Position numbers and translations under genes: made by a program
Part shown: piece after piece, positions 8,784 to 17,837 of the stretch
How the letters are laid out: every line of letters begins with the position of its first letter
Numbering within the stretch: the stretch's first letter is position 1
The notes under the pieces: model-generated
Database searches by the model: none
What the model was told of the DNA's origin: nothing
What the model saw: the letters and a program-made list of their open reading frames with translations, nothing else
Assembly (NCBI RefSeq): GCF_024346755.1
Contig: NZ_AP024861.1
Location: 2,790,001-2,854,000, forward strand
Origin: Vibrio aerogenes
Lineage (GTDB): Bacteria; Pseudomonadota; Gammaproteobacteria; Enterobacterales; Vibrionaceae
Length of the DNA: 64,000 nucleotides
Direction: 5' to 3'

Positions 8784-9986
8784 TCAAAGGCCGGAATGGG
8801 CAGCCTCACCGGCACTCGTTGATTTAGCGCGATACAGAAGCATGACAACACTTGCAAAAGCGAAAACTAACATGATCCACGCCATCGTCCACGGTGTACC
8901 ATCGCGAAAAAACGCCAGTAACAGTGAAGAGACAATGCCACTGCCATACTGCAACGAACCAATCAGCGCCGACGCGGATCCCGCCATCGAGGGAGCGGCT
9001 TCCATTGCTGCAGTCGTTGAGTTTGCAGCAATAATGCCATTCATTGAAAAGAACATAAATATGCTCACCACAACAGCAACAACCCCACCAACCTGCATTT
9101 TCACCACCAAAGCCAGTATCAGTGTGGCAAATGCCGCCACGCCCACGGCAATTTTCAGCAAGCTCTCCAGTGAATAATGCAACACCAGACGCCGGTTCAA
9201 CAGACTCATCACCATCACCCCAACAATATTGAGGGCAAACAGCCAACCGAAGTACTGCGGGTCAACACCAAAAAAGCTGATATAAACAAACGGCGATCCG
9301 GTCATAAAGGCGTACGCAGCAACATAGAAAAAAGTCAGACATAGCGTGTAACGCATAAACTCCCGGTTGCTGAGCAGCATGAAGTAATTCCGGAATGCCC
9401 CCGATAATGAGACTTTCACGCGTTTTTCCGGTGGCAATGTTTCCGGCAGGATAAACAGTGAAAGAAACATCAGCCCGCCAATCACCACCAACAACCAAAA
9501 CACAGCATGCCAGCTGGTCACCCTGATGATTTGTCCGCCAGCCAACGGCCCTGCAATCGGGGCAATCGCCATAATAAAGAGCAAAGTCGAAAGCATTTGC
9601 GCCGCGCGGGTGCGGGTGAAAGAATCACGGATCATCGCCCTTGCCAACATCGGCCCGGTACAGGCACCAAATGCCTGAAACACCCGCCAGAAAACGATTT
9701 GCTGAATATCCGTTGACAATGCACACCCGGCCGAGCCAATCGTAAACATCACCATACCAATAAACAGGGGGAGGCGGCGGCCCAGTGCATCACTGATCGG
9801 CCCCCAAACCAGTTGTGCTAATGCAAAACCAATGAGAAAACCGGTGACTGTCAGTTCTGCATCACCTTGTAAATCTTTTGCCATCACAGGCATCGCAGGT
9901 AAATATATATCCGTTGATAAAGATGCGAACGCCATCAACGTACTGAGGATCGCCAAAAATAGCGGCCCATGTAGCTTATTGTTCAT
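8784..9986 (-). CDS. Bcr/CflA-family multidrug efflux transporter
   Basis: Major facilitator superfamily drug:proton antiporter of 400 residues with twelve predicted membrane helices. The family signature is clear near the N-terminus: 'ASLSTDIYLPAMPVMAKDL' in TM1, then 'LVWGPISDALGRRLPLFIG', the MFS loop 2-3 motif. Members export chloramphenicol, bicyclomycin, sulfonamides or short peptides; the substrate here is unassigned. The C-terminus lies 46 bp from the convergent MmyB-type regulator. Confidence 0.9.
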   Translation of the reverse strand: MNNKLHGPLFLAILSTLMAFASLSTDIYLPAMPVMAKDLQGDAELTVTGFLIGFALAQLVWGPISDALGRRLPLFIGMVMFTIGSAGCALSTDIQQIVFWRVFQAFGACTGPMLARAMIRDSFTRTRAAQMLSTLLFIMAIAPIAGPLAGGQIIRVTSWHAVFWLLVVIGGLMFLSLFILPETLPPEKRVKVSLSGAFRNYFMLLSNREFMRYTLCLTFFYVAAYAFMTGSPFVYISFFGVDPQYFGWLFALNIVGVMVMSLLNRRLVLHYSLESLLKIAVGVAAFATLILALVVKMQVGGVVAVVVSIFMFFSMNGIIAANSTTAAMEAAPSMAGSASALIGSLQYGSGIVSSLLLAFFRDGTPWTMAWIMLVFAFASVVMLLYRAKSTSAGEAAHSGL

Positions 9987-10663
9987 AATCTGATAAAACC
10001 CGAATGTGATTGTTTTAGTTTCTGAAGGCCGTCATGAAATGCATGTCCTTATGCAACAATCGTCCTTATGCAATCATAAGATTTTAACGTGTGTGTCATA
10101 CCTAACAAGGAAGTATTTAAACACGTATAAATTGTATACTTAACCTCAAGATGCGGATTCAGACATCAATCTCATCATGCTTATTCAGGTATTGAACGAT
10201 GCATCACCGTACCCGCTTTAATTTGAAAAACTGCATCATTTTTCGCAATGACGAACCGTTCTGCCGGTCCGGATTCATTGCACCCACACAAAAAGAAAAG
10301 CACAAGATGACAACAGGCTTTGACCATTTTATTACCCATAGATTCTCCATATTTCAGCCGTTACGGGCTCTTAAAGCCACAGGCAAACGCCTCTCTTCAG
10401 CTAAGAAGATAAACACGCAATTCAATTTAACCATCTGTTTTATATATAAAATAAAAATAAAATCAAAAATAGCTATCTATCTTGCGAGCATCATGTATAG
10501 TGGTCCCGGCTCAAACAATCGAGCTATTAATAAAACATTTAGTTCAAGATTTTCTCAGTTTCTTTTCGAATTCATTCGACATGTACATCCTGCGATAGCT
10601 TTTTCTTAATACCCAATGTTAGTAGCTTCGGTGTTGACTTTTTCAATAATTATCGAGGTATAT
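9987..10663. other. Intergenic region with probable cold-shock leader
   Basis: About 680 bp between the efflux pump and the cold shock gene. Cold shock mRNAs normally carry a long structured 5' leader, so the A/T-rich stretch from about 10430 onward is likely leader and promoter. A 136-codon frame at 10199-10609 has no recognisable protein features and ends just before the csp ribosome site; I do not call it a gene. Confidence 0.45.
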
Positions 10664-10876
10664 ATGTCTAATAAAACAACTGGTTCAGTAAAATGGTTTA
10701 ACGAAACAAAAGGTTTCGGTTTTATCACTCCGGATAACGGCGGCGCAGATGTCTTCGTTCACTTTAATGCGATTGCTGCAGACGGTTTCAAAACTCTTGC
10801 AGAAGGCCAACAAGTGAGCTTTGACGTCGAGCAAGGTGCCAAAGGCCCTCAAGCTGCGAACGTGACTCCCGTTTAA
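10664..10876 (+). CDS. Cold shock protein, CspA family
   Basis: Single cold-shock domain of 70 residues, an OB-fold RNA chaperone that melts mRNA structure. Both RNP motifs are present: RNP1 'KGFGFITP' and RNP2 'DVFVHF'. The initial '[15 protein letters not shown]' is canonical. ATG 10664 has the ribosome site GAGG 9 bases upstream, and the frame's longer N-terminal extension is not coding. A strong terminator follows at 10888. The paralogue (cspA, cspD-like and so on) cannot be chosen from the sequence alone. Confidence 0.95.
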   Translation: MSNKTTGSVKWFNETKGFGFITPDNGGADVFVHFNAIAADGFKTLAEGQQVSFDVEQGAKGPQAANVTPV

Positions 10877-10887
10877 TTGCGGTTCCC

Positions 10888-10916
10888 GGAGATGGATGAT
10901 TCGTCCGTCTCCTTTT
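10888..10916 (+). terminator. Rho-independent terminator of the csp gene
   Basis: GGAGATGGA (10888-10896) pairs with TCCGTCTCC (10904-10912), with one G-T wobble and a 7-base loop, followed directly by TTTT. It starts 12 bp after the csp stop codon. Confidence 0.85.
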
Positions 10917-11255
10917 CATAACGATGAGACACTGTATGGCCCAAAAAACGAGCCGACGATTATTCTGGTATCACCTGCTTCGGGATCAAAAGCATTCAAA
11001 AGGAAAGCCGCCATTTGTTCATAATCAACAATAATCAAGACTTTAACGACAGTTCATTGTCCACCACCATTTATCAACTCAACAGCGACGTAATAAAACG
11101 CCACCAGCAGTTCAAAGCTATCTCTATCCGTCTGGTACTGAAACCCAACCGGTATCGTTGAATCACCCTCAGTTAATGATATGAACTCAATCTGTTTAGA
11201 ATTCACACACCATCTATAACTTTACACACTATCTATAAAAAGCCGGGGAAATGAC
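10917..11255. other. Intergenic region without recognised features
   Basis: About 340 bp between the csp terminator and the small hypothetical gene. I see no tRNA, repeat or convincing frame. It should contain the promoter for the 71-residue protein. Confidence 0.4.
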
Positions 11256-11471
11256 ATGAAAAAATCACGGACAAATATTAAGAAAAAAACACCCAAAACC
11301 AACGCCAACTATGAAGCAAAATTCGAACAAATGGTGGGTGAATATCATGCAGCTAAAGCGTTACTTGATTCAATGACAGCAGGTACGCCCGAACACAGCC
11401 AGCAGAAAAAACACTGTGATTCACTTTTTGCAAGTGCAGAGCGTTTCTTTAACAGAAATAACAGCCAATGA
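11256..11471 (+). CDS. Small hypothetical protein
   Basis: A 71-residue protein, not recognised. The first 20 residues are very basic (MKKSRTNIKKKTPKT), and the rest looks helical and charged (YEAKFEQMVGEYHAAKALLDSM...HCDSLFASAERFF). It has no membrane segment or signal peptide. A GGGGA ribosome-site candidate lies about 7 bases before ATG 11256. The basic tail suggests nucleic-acid or ribosome contact, but that is only a guess. Confidence 0.55.
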   Translation: MKKSRTNIKKKTPKTNANYEAKFEQMVGEYHAAKALLDSMTAGTPEHSQQKKHCDSLFASAERFFNRNNSQ

Positions 11472-11731
11472 CGCTCAGTGTCGTGGTCACATAAAAATGA
11501 CTACAACCCTGTATCGATTCCGCAGTTTCATACCGAAAAAATACCATGTTTCAGACATTAATCATGTCATTGAGCAAATGCCTTGTGTATGAAAACAAAC
11601 GTTAAAACCATTATCAGTGACTTGTCATTCTTTTGAGCGGGATGTACTCATTGCAGGAGCAAACTTATTTCAGTATAGAAGCAAAGATCGCACTCCTGCT
11701 CTTACGGCTGTGTTCCGGAAAGAGTGACAGC

Positions 11732-12412
11732 TCAAAAGATATCGCTCAATTCAAAATGATACAGATAAGACAGTTGGAGCGTCATCTCATCAAGTGCCGG
11801 GTTCACCTCAAGCACCGGATAATAAGCATTTAAAGAAAAAGAGTGATTTCCTTTATTCAGCTCAATAAATACATTGGAAGAAACCCCCACCTCACTGATT
11901 TTTACTTCCTTCACTTCAGAAAAATCCGGTTGTGACTCTCTGGTTACTTTGTAATTCCCTTTTGCATAAAGATAGCCAACACCAAGACCACCCCCGATTT
12001 TTGTGTTCCACTCATCTGGATGATGTCGGTTGAAATGATAAATAAACGCAGGTACCGCAGACACATTATAACCGGAGATTGAAGTCCCTAAATCACTGAT
12101 ACTATCTAAGTTTGTCGGGTCATCATAAAGCTCTCCCTGTTTATCCAGCTTTAAACGGCTCCAGCGTAATTGTAGCTGAACGCCATAATGACTTTCTTCA
12201 CCAAAATAGTATGCATCAGAGACGATAGAAAGGGTCGGATTCAGGCTGAAATCACTCACCATTTGTGCCACAGTCGTATGACTGTCTTTGGCATCATAAA
12301 TATTGATATAGTGATTAGACAGTTCGACACCTACCGCCAGTTCAAGAGCTGAACTATGCAGGGGGAAAATCAGACTGGCAGAGAGAGCAGGTATTCTGAC
12401 AAGAGATTTCAT
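11732..12412 (-). CDS. Hypothetical outer-membrane beta-barrel protein
   Basis: Predicted secreted protein of about 226 residues. From ATG 12412 the N-terminus reads MKSLVRIPALSASLIFPLHSSA, a plausible Sec signal with cleavage near A-L-E; a longer start at 12442 would put non-signal residues in front. The mature part alternates polar and hydrophobic residues in strand-like blocks ('YGVQLQLRWSRLKL', 'GGGLGVGYLYAKGNYKV', 'MTLQLSYLYHFELSDIF') and ends in Phe, the usual terminal signature of outer-membrane barrels. The family was not recognised. Confidence 0.6.
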   Translation of the reverse strand: MKSLVRIPALSASLIFPLHSSALELAVGVELSNHYINIYDAKDSHTTVAQMVSDFSLNPTLSIVSDAYYFGEESHYGVQLQLRWSRLKLDKQGELYDDPTNLDSISDLGTSISGYNVSAVPAFIYHFNRHHPDEWNTKIGGGLGVGYLYAKGNYKVTRESQPDFSEVKEVKISEVGVSSNVFIELNKGNHSFSLNAYYPVLEVNPALDEMTLQLSYLYHFELSDIF

Positions 12413-12565
12413 TGACTGGAGTGTAGTGAAGCTATAATACATTTCCCCATCTTATCTTAAAAGCACACAAAAACAACCGGTTGTATAATTAAAACCGTAG
12501 CAAGCCTGTGCAGATGGTGACTATTGAAGTCAGTGAACTATCTGATTTTTAAGAATTCCAGACAC

Positions 12566-12595
12566 AAAAAAGCCGCTGTTCAAGCGGCTTTTTTT
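12566..12595 (-). terminator. Intrinsic terminator of the 4.5S RNA gene
   Basis: AAGCCGCT (12570-12577) pairs with AGCGGCTT (12583-12590), flanked by A and T runs on both sides. Read leftward, the stem is followed by six T. It sits just beyond the 3' end of ffs and could also work rightward. Confidence 0.85.
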
Positions 12596-12598
12596 AAT

Positions 12599-12706
12599 GG
12601 GCGGAGACCCCAGCCGCATCCCGGCACACGCGTCGCCTGCTGTGGCTGCTACCTTCCGGTCCTGACCAAGTTCACAAGTTAGCGTTGCGGGAGGACCAAG
12701 GCCTCC
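12599..12706 (-). ncRNA. ffs: 4.5S RNA, signal recognition particle RNA
   Basis: The leftward strand carries the conserved SRP RNA apical domain. 'GGTCAGGACCGGAAGG' followed by 'AGCAGCC' is the Ffh-binding hairpin with the GGAA tetraloop, and 'GACGCGTGTGCCGGGATG' follows as in E. coli ffs. The 5' arm (GGAGGCCTTGG...) pairs with the 3' arm (GGCTGGGGTCTCC). The RNA forms the SRP with Ffh and targets nascent membrane proteins to FtsY/SecYEG. The ends are inferred from pairing and are approximate to a few bases. Confidence 0.95.
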
Positions 12707-12746
12707 ATAGATTCTGTGGTTTCAGCGTTGGCTGAAAGCGGGGGTG

Positions 12747-12775
12747 ATTATTCATCATCAGCACCAACATTGCAA
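12747..12775 (-). promoter_or_regulatory. Predicted sigma-70 promoter of ffs
   Basis: On the leftward strand TTGCAA (12770-12775) and AATAAT (12747-12752) are separated by 17 bp. Transcription would begin about 35 bases before the mature 4.5S 5' end, consistent with a processed precursor. Confidence 0.5.
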
Positions 12776-12841
12776 GTGCCATGATGTGAAAACGCAGTCT
12801 GCTCCCTTCAACCGTACAGGGTTTATACAATTTTTCGTGAT

Positions 12842-13834
12842 TTAGTCCAGTTGCGGCCAGTCACGAATCCGGTTTTCCCAAACCTGTTGCGCTTTCCTGA
12901 GCGACTCCGGAACCGATAATTGCTCTGTCAACCGTAACATCACGGCGATTGTACCTGTCACAGCAGCCTCACCATATTGATTTTCTGCCTCACCGCGCCA
13001 AACCGGTCTCATCTCTTGCGGCTCAAGCGCTCTGGGTTTGACTTGTGTCCGCGACAGAAGTGCCGGAAATTCATCCGTCACCAGCTGGCCATCAAAACAG
13101 CTGTACAGCTCAAATCCCCGTTCAGGGTTGACTTCCACCTCCCCGCCATCACCACGAAAACAAGCGACACCAGAATCTCCGGTCAGTTGTGCGACTTCAG
13201 CATGCCGGGCATCAAATTCCCGGTGAAACACACCATGCAAACTATAAGGTGCACCTGCCGGATTCAGCATCCGGCTCAGGGTATTAGCGCAGGAGCGTAA
13301 ACCAAACAACCGCCGGAGCTGAATTAAGTCATAGAGAGCCGGGTGAATGTGGTGTAAATCCATGTAGCAGAAACCACGCTCAGCCAGTTGTTGATTCGCC
13401 TGACTGACAGAAGTGGCCACCGACCATCCAAAAGCCTGCCAGACTTCACTCAGGTATAACCGCTGCGACTGTGGCTCCTGCGTGCCGTGCAAAAAGATTT
13501 TATACCCTTGCTGCGCCAGTGCCATTACCGCCAGAACCAGCCACGGTAAATGTCGCCGTTTACCAGCGTAGCAGCCTAAATCCAGATCAACATGACTGAT
13601 GGAGTCAAACTCTGGTATCACATGCTCCCGGCAGGCGGCGAGAAAACCTGCCAGCTCTTCTGATGATTCTTCCCGAACCCGCAACAGCATCAAAAATGCG
13701 CCAGTCTGTTCGGGTGTCACTTCACCATTCAAGACCTGACTCATGGCTTGCCGGGCTTGTTCCCTGGTTAGATATTGTCCGGCTTTTTTGCCTTTGCCGA
13801 TCAATTGAATGATTTCACTGAAGGTTGCAGACAT
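12842..13834 (-). CDS. YbiB-like protein, anthranilate phosphoribosyltransferase fold
   Basis: A 330-residue homologue of the TrpD2/YbiB group, which shares the glycosyltransferase-family-3 fold with anthranilate phosphoribosyltransferase but is not a tryptophan enzyme; YbiB binds nucleic acid. The N-terminal helical domain ('LTREQARQAMSQVLNGEVTPEQTGAFLMLLRVREES') is typical of the fold. The region of the phosphoribosyl-diphosphate loop reads 'LDLGCYAGKRRHLPWLV' rather than the catalytic GTGGD, matching the non-enzymatic group. It lies between ffs and the divergent alkyltransferase-like gene. Confidence 0.8.
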   Translation of the reverse strand: MSATFSEIIQLIGKGKKAGQYLTREQARQAMSQVLNGEVTPEQTGAFLMLLRVREESSEELAGFLAACREHVIPEFDSISHVDLDLGCYAGKRRHLPWLVLAVMALAQQGYKIFLHGTQEPQSQRLYLSEVWQAFGWSVATSVSQANQQLAERGFCYMDLHHIHPALYDLIQLRRLFGLRSCANTLSRMLNPAGAPYSLHGVFHREFDARHAEVAQLTGDSGVACFRGDGGEVEVNPERGFELYSCFDGQLVTDEFPALLSRTQVKPRALEPQEMRPVWRGEAENQYGEAAVTGTIAVMLRLTEQLSVPESLRKAQQVWENRIRDWPQLD

Positions 13835-13966
13835 GTCTCTGAACTCATTTCAACAAGATAATTCGTTTATGTTCCGGAGATACACATCCGGAGTCAACTT
13901 CGTTATTTGAATAAGACATGTTTTTTTGTAGTATTTCAGGCGTGTTCGCCACAGGAAACCTTCAAT

Positions 13967-14299
13967 ATGGATGCATTTCTGACACAAATTTATACAGTTA
14001 TCCGGCAAATCCCGGCACGAAAAGTCAGCACTTACGGTGATATTGCCCGTATGGCAGGTTACCCCGGTTATGCCCGCCATGTTGGTAAAGCGCTTGGTCA
14101 TTTACCCAAAGGCTCAAACCTGCCCTGGTTCAGAGTGATAAACAGCAAAGGGGAAATCTCTTTAACCGGCCCCGATTATGAGCGCCAGCGTCAGAACTTA
14201 CTGACCGATGGCGTTGAGTTTACTGCTGGCGGAAAAATTTCACTTCGGCGTTATCGCTGGCATCCGGAGCTGGATCCAAGCCCGCAACCACCAAAATAA
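13967..14299 (+). CDS. Alkyltransferase-like protein (ATL, MGMT family)
   Basis: A 110-residue ATL. It carries the MGMT DNA-binding half ('VIRQIPARKVSTYGDIARMAG') and the modified active-site motif 'PWFRVI', in which Trp replaces the methyl-acceptor Cys of PCHRV. Such proteins bind O6-alkylguanine and hand it to nucleotide excision repair rather than reversing the damage. ATG 13967 is preferred because AGGAAA lies 9 bases upstream and the alignment begins there; the frame is open to 13907. The tesB gene follows on the same strand. Confidence 0.88.
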   Translation: MDAFLTQIYTVIRQIPARKVSTYGDIARMAGYPGYARHVGKALGHLPKGSNLPWFRVINSKGEISLTGPDYERQRQNLLTDGVEFTAGGKISLRRYRWHPELDPSPQPPK

Positions 14300-14443
14300 T
14301 CGCGTCTGTCCGGCTTAGGATATTGCTTCTGCGGGATAAAACATATTATCCTCGTTGACTGCGACTTCTTGTCCGGCAAGCTCGTCATTCATCCAGCCGT
14401 CAGCAGATAACAGCGACCGGCACCCATCTTAGTGAGGTCTCAC

Positions 14444-15319
14444 ATGACTCAGGCACTCGATAATCTGTTAACACTTCTTGAACTCACTCCGCTACAGGAT
14501 GGCCGGTATCAGGGCGAATGCGAACACCTTGGGCTTCCTCAGGTCTATGGCGGTCAGGTGATTGGACAGGCACTTTCAGCAGCACGGTACACCGTGCCTA
14601 ATGACCGGATAGTCCATTCATTTCACAGCTATTTTTTATATCCGGGAGATTCTGACCAGCCCATTATTTATGATATCGAAAACTTAAGGGACGGGAAAAG
14701 TTTCAGTACCCGCCGGGTAAAAGCTATACAAAATGGCCGGCCAATATTCTTCCTGACCGCATCTTACCAACAGTGTGATGACCCGGGGTTTGAACATCAA
14801 AACACCATGCCTGACATTCCGGGGCCGGAGAATTATCTGTCTGAATCAGCATTGTTCGCAAAATTTGCCGATAAAATGCCACCTGCTGCTCAAAAACTGT
14901 TTGGCGGGGAAAAACCGATAGAAATACGCCCGGTTCATGTCATTAACCCTCTCAAACCGGAAAAAATGGCACCCAGACAATACCTGTGGATACGTTCGAA
15001 CGGTCAGCTGCCGGATAATCAGTTATTGCATCAGTATTTACTCGGCTATGCATCTGACTGGGGATTTATTACGACCGCGCTTCAACCTCATGGTGTCACG
15101 CTGATGACCCCCGGTTTTCAGGTCGCGACGATTGATCACTCCATCTGGTTTCATCGTCCGGTCAAAATGGATGAATGGTTATTGTTTGCGACCGAAAGTC
15201 CGAATGCAACCAATGGCCGCGGACTGGTCCGTGGAGAAATCTACAATCAAAAAGGCGAGTTGATTGCCAGTGCGATGCAGGAAGGCGTGATGCGATTCAG
15301 TAAAAAAAGTAAAGAATAA
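14444..15319 (+). CDS. tesB: Acyl-CoA thioesterase II
   Basis: A 291-residue double-hotdog thioesterase that hydrolyses medium- and long-chain acyl-CoA to free fatty acid and CoA in the cytosol. The N-terminal hotdog has 'LPQVYGGQVIGQALSAA' and 'VHSFHSYFLYPGD'; the C-terminal one has 'LLGYASDWGF' with the catalytic-type Asp, then 'TIDHSIWFHRPVKMDEWLLF'. Length matches E. coli TesB. ATG 14444 has GAGG 6 bases upstream; a GTG at 14432 in the same frame is less likely. Confidence 0.95.
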   Translation: MTQALDNLLTLLELTPLQDGRYQGECEHLGLPQVYGGQVIGQALSAARYTVPNDRIVHSFHSYFLYPGDSDQPIIYDIENLRDGKSFSTRRVKAIQNGRPIFFLTASYQQCDDPGFEHQNTMPDIPGPENYLSESALFAKFADKMPPAAQKLFGGEKPIEIRPVHVINPLKPEKMAPRQYLWIRSNGQLPDNQLLHQYLLGYASDWGFITTALQPHGVTLMTPGFQVATIDHSIWFHRPVKMDEWLLFATESPNATNGRGLVRGEIYNQKGELIASAMQEGVMRFSKKSKE

Positions 15320-15395
15320 GCTTTACCTTTCCCCAGGGGAAGGCCTTATCGTTTCCTGAATGTTGAACCAAGGCATACAGAAAAGGAAATGATCA

Positions 15396-15509
15396 ATGGG
15401 ATGTTGCAACCAGCCACCACCCGGTGGCACTAAAAATCTGGGGCTCCTGCTCAAATATCTGGGTGTATTTCTGGCGATTATTTTGCTTATTGCCTTCTTT
15501 TTTGGTTAA
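15396..15509 (+). CDS. Small membrane protein, 37 residues
   Basis: Begins [16 protein letters not shown] and continues as one hydrophobic helix to a final FFFG, so a single-pass or tail-anchored membrane peptide is expected. ATG 15396 has AGGAAA 8 bases upstream. The stop overlaps the convergent Lrp/AsnC-family gene by four bases. The two adjacent Cys near the N-terminus stand out; they do not follow a signal peptide, so this is not a lipoprotein in the usual sense. Function unknown; the placement after tesB resembles an arrangement I associate with other vibrios, which is recollection rather than a search. Confidence 0.6.
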   Translation: MGCCNQPPPGGTKNLGLLLKYLGVFLAIILLIAFFFG

Positions 15510-15964
15510 AGCGGCAATTCTGTCGTGTATTTGAGCGATTCCATCGCAAAAGTCGATGTAACATCGGTGAGCCCTTCAATCCGGTTCACCAGTTCTTTAT
15601 AGAATGTATCGAAGCTGCGCATATCCTGCACCAGTACTTTTAACATGTAATCGTACTCTCCAGCCATACGGTAAAATTCCATTACCTGGGGAAAGTCGGC
15701 AACGATATCAACGAACCGGATATACCATTCATGAGAGTGATCGCTGATCTTTATCATCATAAAAGCTGTAAAACTCAGACCCACTTTTTCCGGATCCAGC
15801 AGTGCCACCTTCTTTTTGATAACACCGGACTCTTCAAGCTTTTTCAAACGCTTCCAACATGGCGTTGTCGTCAGATGAACCGTTTCTGCCAGTTCATTCA
15901 GTGACAAACCGGCATCCTGTTGTAATAAATGCAATAACTGGCGGTCGGTTTTATCTAATTCCAT
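15506..15964 (-). CDS. Lrp/AsnC-family transcriptional regulator
   Basis: A 152-residue feast/famine regulator. The N-terminal winged helix (about 1-60: '[47 protein letters not shown]') is followed by a RAM ligand-binding domain (about 65-145: 'FMMIKISDH...', '[14 protein letters not shown]'). These proteins sense amino acids and act as octamers. It is not lrp itself, judging by the divergent recognition helix and length. No adjacent amino-acid transporter gene is present, so the target is open. Confidence 0.88.
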   Translation of the reverse strand: MELDKTDRQLLHLLQQDAGLSLNELAETVHLTTTPCWKRLKKLEESGVIKKKVALLDPEKVGLSFTAFMMIKISDHSHEWYIRFVDIVADFPQVMEFYRMAGEYDYMLKVLVQDMRSFDTFYKELVNRIEGLTDVTSTFAMESLKYTTELPL

Positions 15965-16097
15965 AGTGCCTCCGGCTTACTGTTTATCCTATGGCTGCAC
16001 ACGCTCAAACGTGAAAAAATTTTCTCTATAAAGACACATTCAGGAGAAAAAATCAAAATACTTTCATCGCAGTTATATAAATCATTTTCCTGCGGCA

Positions 16098-16125
16098 GAA
16101 AAAAACCCGGTATTAAACCGGGTTT
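16098..16125 (-). terminator. Intrinsic terminator of the Tim44-like gene
   Basis: AAACCCGGT (16103-16111) pairs perfectly with ACCGGGTTT (16117-16125) around a 5-base loop. Read leftward, the stem continues into a T run. It lies about 70 bp beyond the stop of the 16196-17056 gene. Confidence 0.8.
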
Positions 16126-16195
16126 CAGACAGTCTGATAAATCATGGCCAACGTCACCGATATCTGTACCGGAAACCATGACCCTGAATTACAGA

Positions 16196-17056
16196 TTAGC
16201 CCTGAATTCCAATAATCAGCCATGGCGCACCCTGCCGGGTTAAATCACGCTCCAGATGCCAGATATCATGAATCTCTTCTTCAATGCCCTCTCGCTCATC
16301 ACGATAACGGCCAGAGAATTGTAAGCTCAATTGTGCCCGGTTCTCATCATAATCCGCCCGGACAATTTCAGCGTCCACATACATCACATCAGTGTGCTGC
16401 TCTGTGGATAATTTTTCCCGCTCGGCTTTCAGGTCCTGATATAAATCTTCAGATACATATTCACGAATCGTTTCCAGCTCATTATGATTCCAGGCCCCCT
16501 GCAAAATCCGGTAATGCTCGCGTGACCCGGAGATAAAAGCAGCCTGATCGAACCCCGGCGGATAACGATGCGGTACATCACTTCCGGCAGCGCCGAAACC
16601 CGAAGCCGGCTGTGGTTGTTCAAAATTATGTGTTTGTGTCTGTTCAAAATTCTGACGATTTGAATAGTCACCCCCATATGCGGGCTGCTGTGAAGCCATC
16701 GACTGTTGTTTTGCCATCAGTAATCCGCGAATCAACCTGAATCCGATAAACAACAAAACTCCCATGATCAGAATGTCGAAAAACTGGATGCCTTCAAATG
16801 CACCTCCGAACATAGCTGCAATGAGTCCCCCGGCAAGCAATCCGCCTAATAGCCCGCCCATCAGACCTCTTTTCGCAGGTGTCGTCGTCCCGTTTTTATT
16901 CAGCGTCGAAGTATCTTTCATTTGCTGTTTCGGAGCCGGAGCTGTTTTAAAGCTTTTTCCGAAGGAGCGACCACCGCCAAACTTTTTTGCATCTGCAACA
17001 GGTACAATAGCTACAGAGACAAAGAAGATTGTCAGCAATGTAAAGAGACGTTTCAT
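16196..17056 (-). CDS. Tim44-like domain membrane protein
   Basis: A 286-residue protein with an N-terminal Sec signal (MKRLFTLLTIFFVSVAIVPVADA), a low-complexity basic/Gly stretch with 'KFGGGRSFGKSF', a glycine-rich membrane segment at about 65-85, a second membrane helix at about 92-112, and a C-terminal Tim44-like domain at about 165-285 ('DLYQDLKAEREKL', 'IEEEIHDIWHLERDL'). The family is named for the mitochondrial import component, but the bacterial role is unknown; it is anchored in the inner membrane. A clear terminator follows. Confidence 0.85.
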   Translation of the reverse strand: MKRLFTLLTIFFVSVAIVPVADAKKFGGGRSFGKSFKTAPAPKQQMKDTSTLNKNGTTTPAKRGLMGGLLGGLLAGGLIAAMFGGAFEGIQFFDILIMGVLLFIGFRLIRGLLMAKQQSMASQQPAYGGDYSNRQNFEQTQTHNFEQPQPASGFGAAGSDVPHRYPPGFDQAAFISGSREHYRILQGAWNHNELETIREYVSEDLYQDLKAEREKLSTEQHTDVMYVDAEIVRADYDENRAQLSLQFSGRYRDEREGIEEEIHDIWHLERDLTRQGAPWLIIGIQG

Positions 17057-17164
17057 ATTTACACCCTCAATGTTTCGACATGTGATTAATTATCATATTG
17101 ATAGTTTAACAGAAAAAAAACTGGTGCTGACCTCAAACATGTATCAGAATATTGCGAACAAGCA

Positions 17165-17193
17165 TTGACGCTAAAGCGACGAACTCATAGTAT
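17165..17193 (+). promoter_or_regulatory. Predicted promoter of the tetR-acyltransferase operon
   Basis: TTGACG (17165-17170) and TAGTAT (17188-17193) with a 17-bp spacer, 33 bp before the tetR start codon. Just downstream, GAACGTTGTACAGG has partial dyad character and could be the autoregulatory operator. Confidence 0.5.
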
Positions 17194-17225
17194 ATTGAAC
17201 GTTGTACAGGACTGGTTAGGAAATT

Positions 17226-17816
17226 ATGGCAAGAAGAAATGATCACACGCGGGAAGAATTAATTCAGCTGACTTTGGAACAGGTAAAGGAATTCTTAAAT
17301 CACCGGCCCCACCACGATCTGAGCCTGAGAAAGATCGCCACCATGATTGGCTATGTCCCCAGTACTCTGGTCAACATCTTTGGCAGTTATAATATATTGC
17401 TGCTTCACGCCGTGTCACAGACCCTCGATGAACTCGCGGCTGAATCATCTGAAGTCATTGAAAAAAGTGAAAATACCAGAGAATCACTATTTCAGCTGGC
17501 TTATTGCTATCATGATTTTGCTCAAAAGCACCCTTTTCGCTGGCAGCTGATTTTTCAGCACAACATGCATGGCGATCCATTACCTGAATGGCATGCAAAA
17601 CGAATTGAAGGCATGACAAGTATGCTCGAGTCAATTCTCCAAACACTTGCCCCCCAACGTTCCCGTGACGAAATACTTAGAATCAGCCGGGTATTATGGG
17701 CTGGAGTACACGGTATCACTTTATTAAGTGTCGATGATAAATTCTTCACAGAACAACCCATCGATGGCAAAGATTTAATAGATAACCTGATTAACCAGTA
17801 TCTTCGTGACTGGTAA
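17226..17816 (+). CDS. TetR-family transcriptional regulator
   Basis: A 196-residue TetR repressor. Helix-turn-helix at about 10-55 ('LSLRKIATMIGYVPSTLVNIFGSYNILLLHAV'); the C-terminal ligand/dimer domain contains 'LWAGVHGITLLS', the WHG signature of the TetR_C_33 type. The gene ends 21 bp before the MFS-acyltransferase gene on the same strand, so it probably controls that gene and itself. An acyl or phospholipid ligand would fit the partner but is inference. Confidence 0.85.
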   Translation: MARRNDHTREELIQLTLEQVKEFLNHRPHHDLSLRKIATMIGYVPSTLVNIFGSYNILLLHAVSQTLDELAAESSEVIEKSENTRESLFQLAYCYHDFAQKHPFRWQLIFQHNMHGDPLPEWHAKRIEGMTSMLESILQTLAPQRSRDEILRISRVLWAGVHGITLLSVDDKFFTEQPIDGKDLIDNLINQYLRDW

Positions 17817-17837
17817 AATGCAGGTAAGGATTTAATC

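Noticed and set aside
10199..10609. 136-codon rightward frame before the cold shock gene
   Set aside because: No protein-like domain or ribosome site; it occupies the probable promoter and leader of the csp gene.
11633..11833. 66-codon rightward frame
   Set aside because: Runs antisense into the outer-membrane protein gene and has no ribosome site.
15325..15352. CCTTTCCCC/GGGGAAGG hairpin after tesB as terminator
   Set aside because: Tight stem but no U-tract; transcription may continue into the 37-residue gene.
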